From contig NZ_CP015224.1 of assembly GCF_001629735.1 (NCBI RefSeq), forward strand, positions 1,674,001 to 1,738,000: a stretch of 64,000 nt of DNA, read 5' to 3'. Below are positions 63,992 through 64,000 of the stretch, one piece after another (within the stretch, counting starts at the first letter, position 1; every line of letters begins with the position of its first letter). Source of the DNA: Lysinibacillus sphaericus (GTDB lineage Bacteria; Bacillota; Bacilli; Bacillales_A; Planococcaceae). The notes under the pieces are model-generated. The model saw nothing but the letters and a program-made list of their open reading frames with translations. It ran no database searches and was not told where the DNA came from. The translations under genes were made by a program, and so were the position numbers.

Positions 63992-64000
63992 TAAAAAGAC

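Noticed and set aside
1-64000. CRISPR arrays, tRNA or rRNA genes
   Set aside because: No regularly spaced direct repeats and no cloverleaf or rRNA-like sequence were seen on either strand by eye.

Overview
The window is low-GC Gram-positive DNA from a spore-former of the Bacillaceae/Planococcaceae type, and a Lysinibacillus-like chromosome fits best. The evidence is AGGAGG-type ribosome binding sites, frequent TTG and GTG starts, a cotJ spore-coat operon, a Bacillus-type Ku/LigD pair, preQ1-I riboswitches on a queuosine cluster, an AA10 chitin monooxygenase with FN3 and CBM5 domains, and many small GNAT, VOC and SigW-type membrane genes. I saw no tRNA, rRNA or CRISPR array. The genus is an inference.

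Layout. 1-3 kb: an IsdG-type heme monooxygenase, then a MacB-type ABC exporter (ATPase and FtsX-like permease) behind twin palindromic operators, then a PadR regulator. 3-15 kb: ordinary chromosome with a GNAT, a chemoreceptor, an MBL-fold hydrolase, a divergent ligD/ku NHEJ pair, a P-loop kinase, small membrane proteins, a DHFR-like protein divergent from a WYL regulator, and a DUF418 protein. 15.2-16.5 kb: a small coiled-coil protein followed by the first of three decayed IS1182-type elements. 18-21.4 kb: the preQ0/queuosine cluster queF, queC, queD, queE and a VUT transporter. It has two preQ1-I riboswitches, one before queF and a second between queF and queC, each followed by a terminator. 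21.7-31 kb: a secreted M13 metallopeptidase with SLH-like repeats, a methyltransferase, a VOC protein, a glycosyltransferase, decayed ORFs, a DUF4183 protein and secreted proteins of unknown function. 31.3-33 kb: cotJA and cotJB, with cotJC reduced to its two ends, and a second IS copy in the operon terminator. 33-41 kb: HxlR/nitroreductase, a double GNAT, a YkuI-like EAL protein, YdjG/YdjI-like zinc-ribbon and SPFH proteins, DUF423 and a thioesterase.

41.3-52 kb is accessory DNA: a third IS copy, then a prophage late-gene relic (regulator, terminase, portal, SPP1 gp7-like head protein, all broken) with membrane-protein cargo. A second, more eroded partial copy of the same phage block lies at 50.1-51.5 kb. 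51.7-57 kb holds a frameshifted paralogue of the 15.2-kb gene, a ferritin-like protein, a family of zinc-ribbon membrane proteins with one dead member, and a CPCC protein. 57-64 kb returns to chromosome-like content: GNATs, GrpB, a GbsR/MarR-type regulator with an operator, a lipoprotein metallopeptidase, a CtaG-like and DUF2243 pair, and the LPMO.

Main observations: (1) all three IS copies start directly at a Rho-independent terminator hairpin, and two of them are flanked on both sides by a copy of that hairpin; (2) the queuosine operon appears to have two preQ1 gates in series; (3) cotJC has lost its whole catalase core; (4) a hairpin repeat with arms like GCCCAGGCTCA and TGAGTACCTGGGC is dispersed in at least four intergenic sites.
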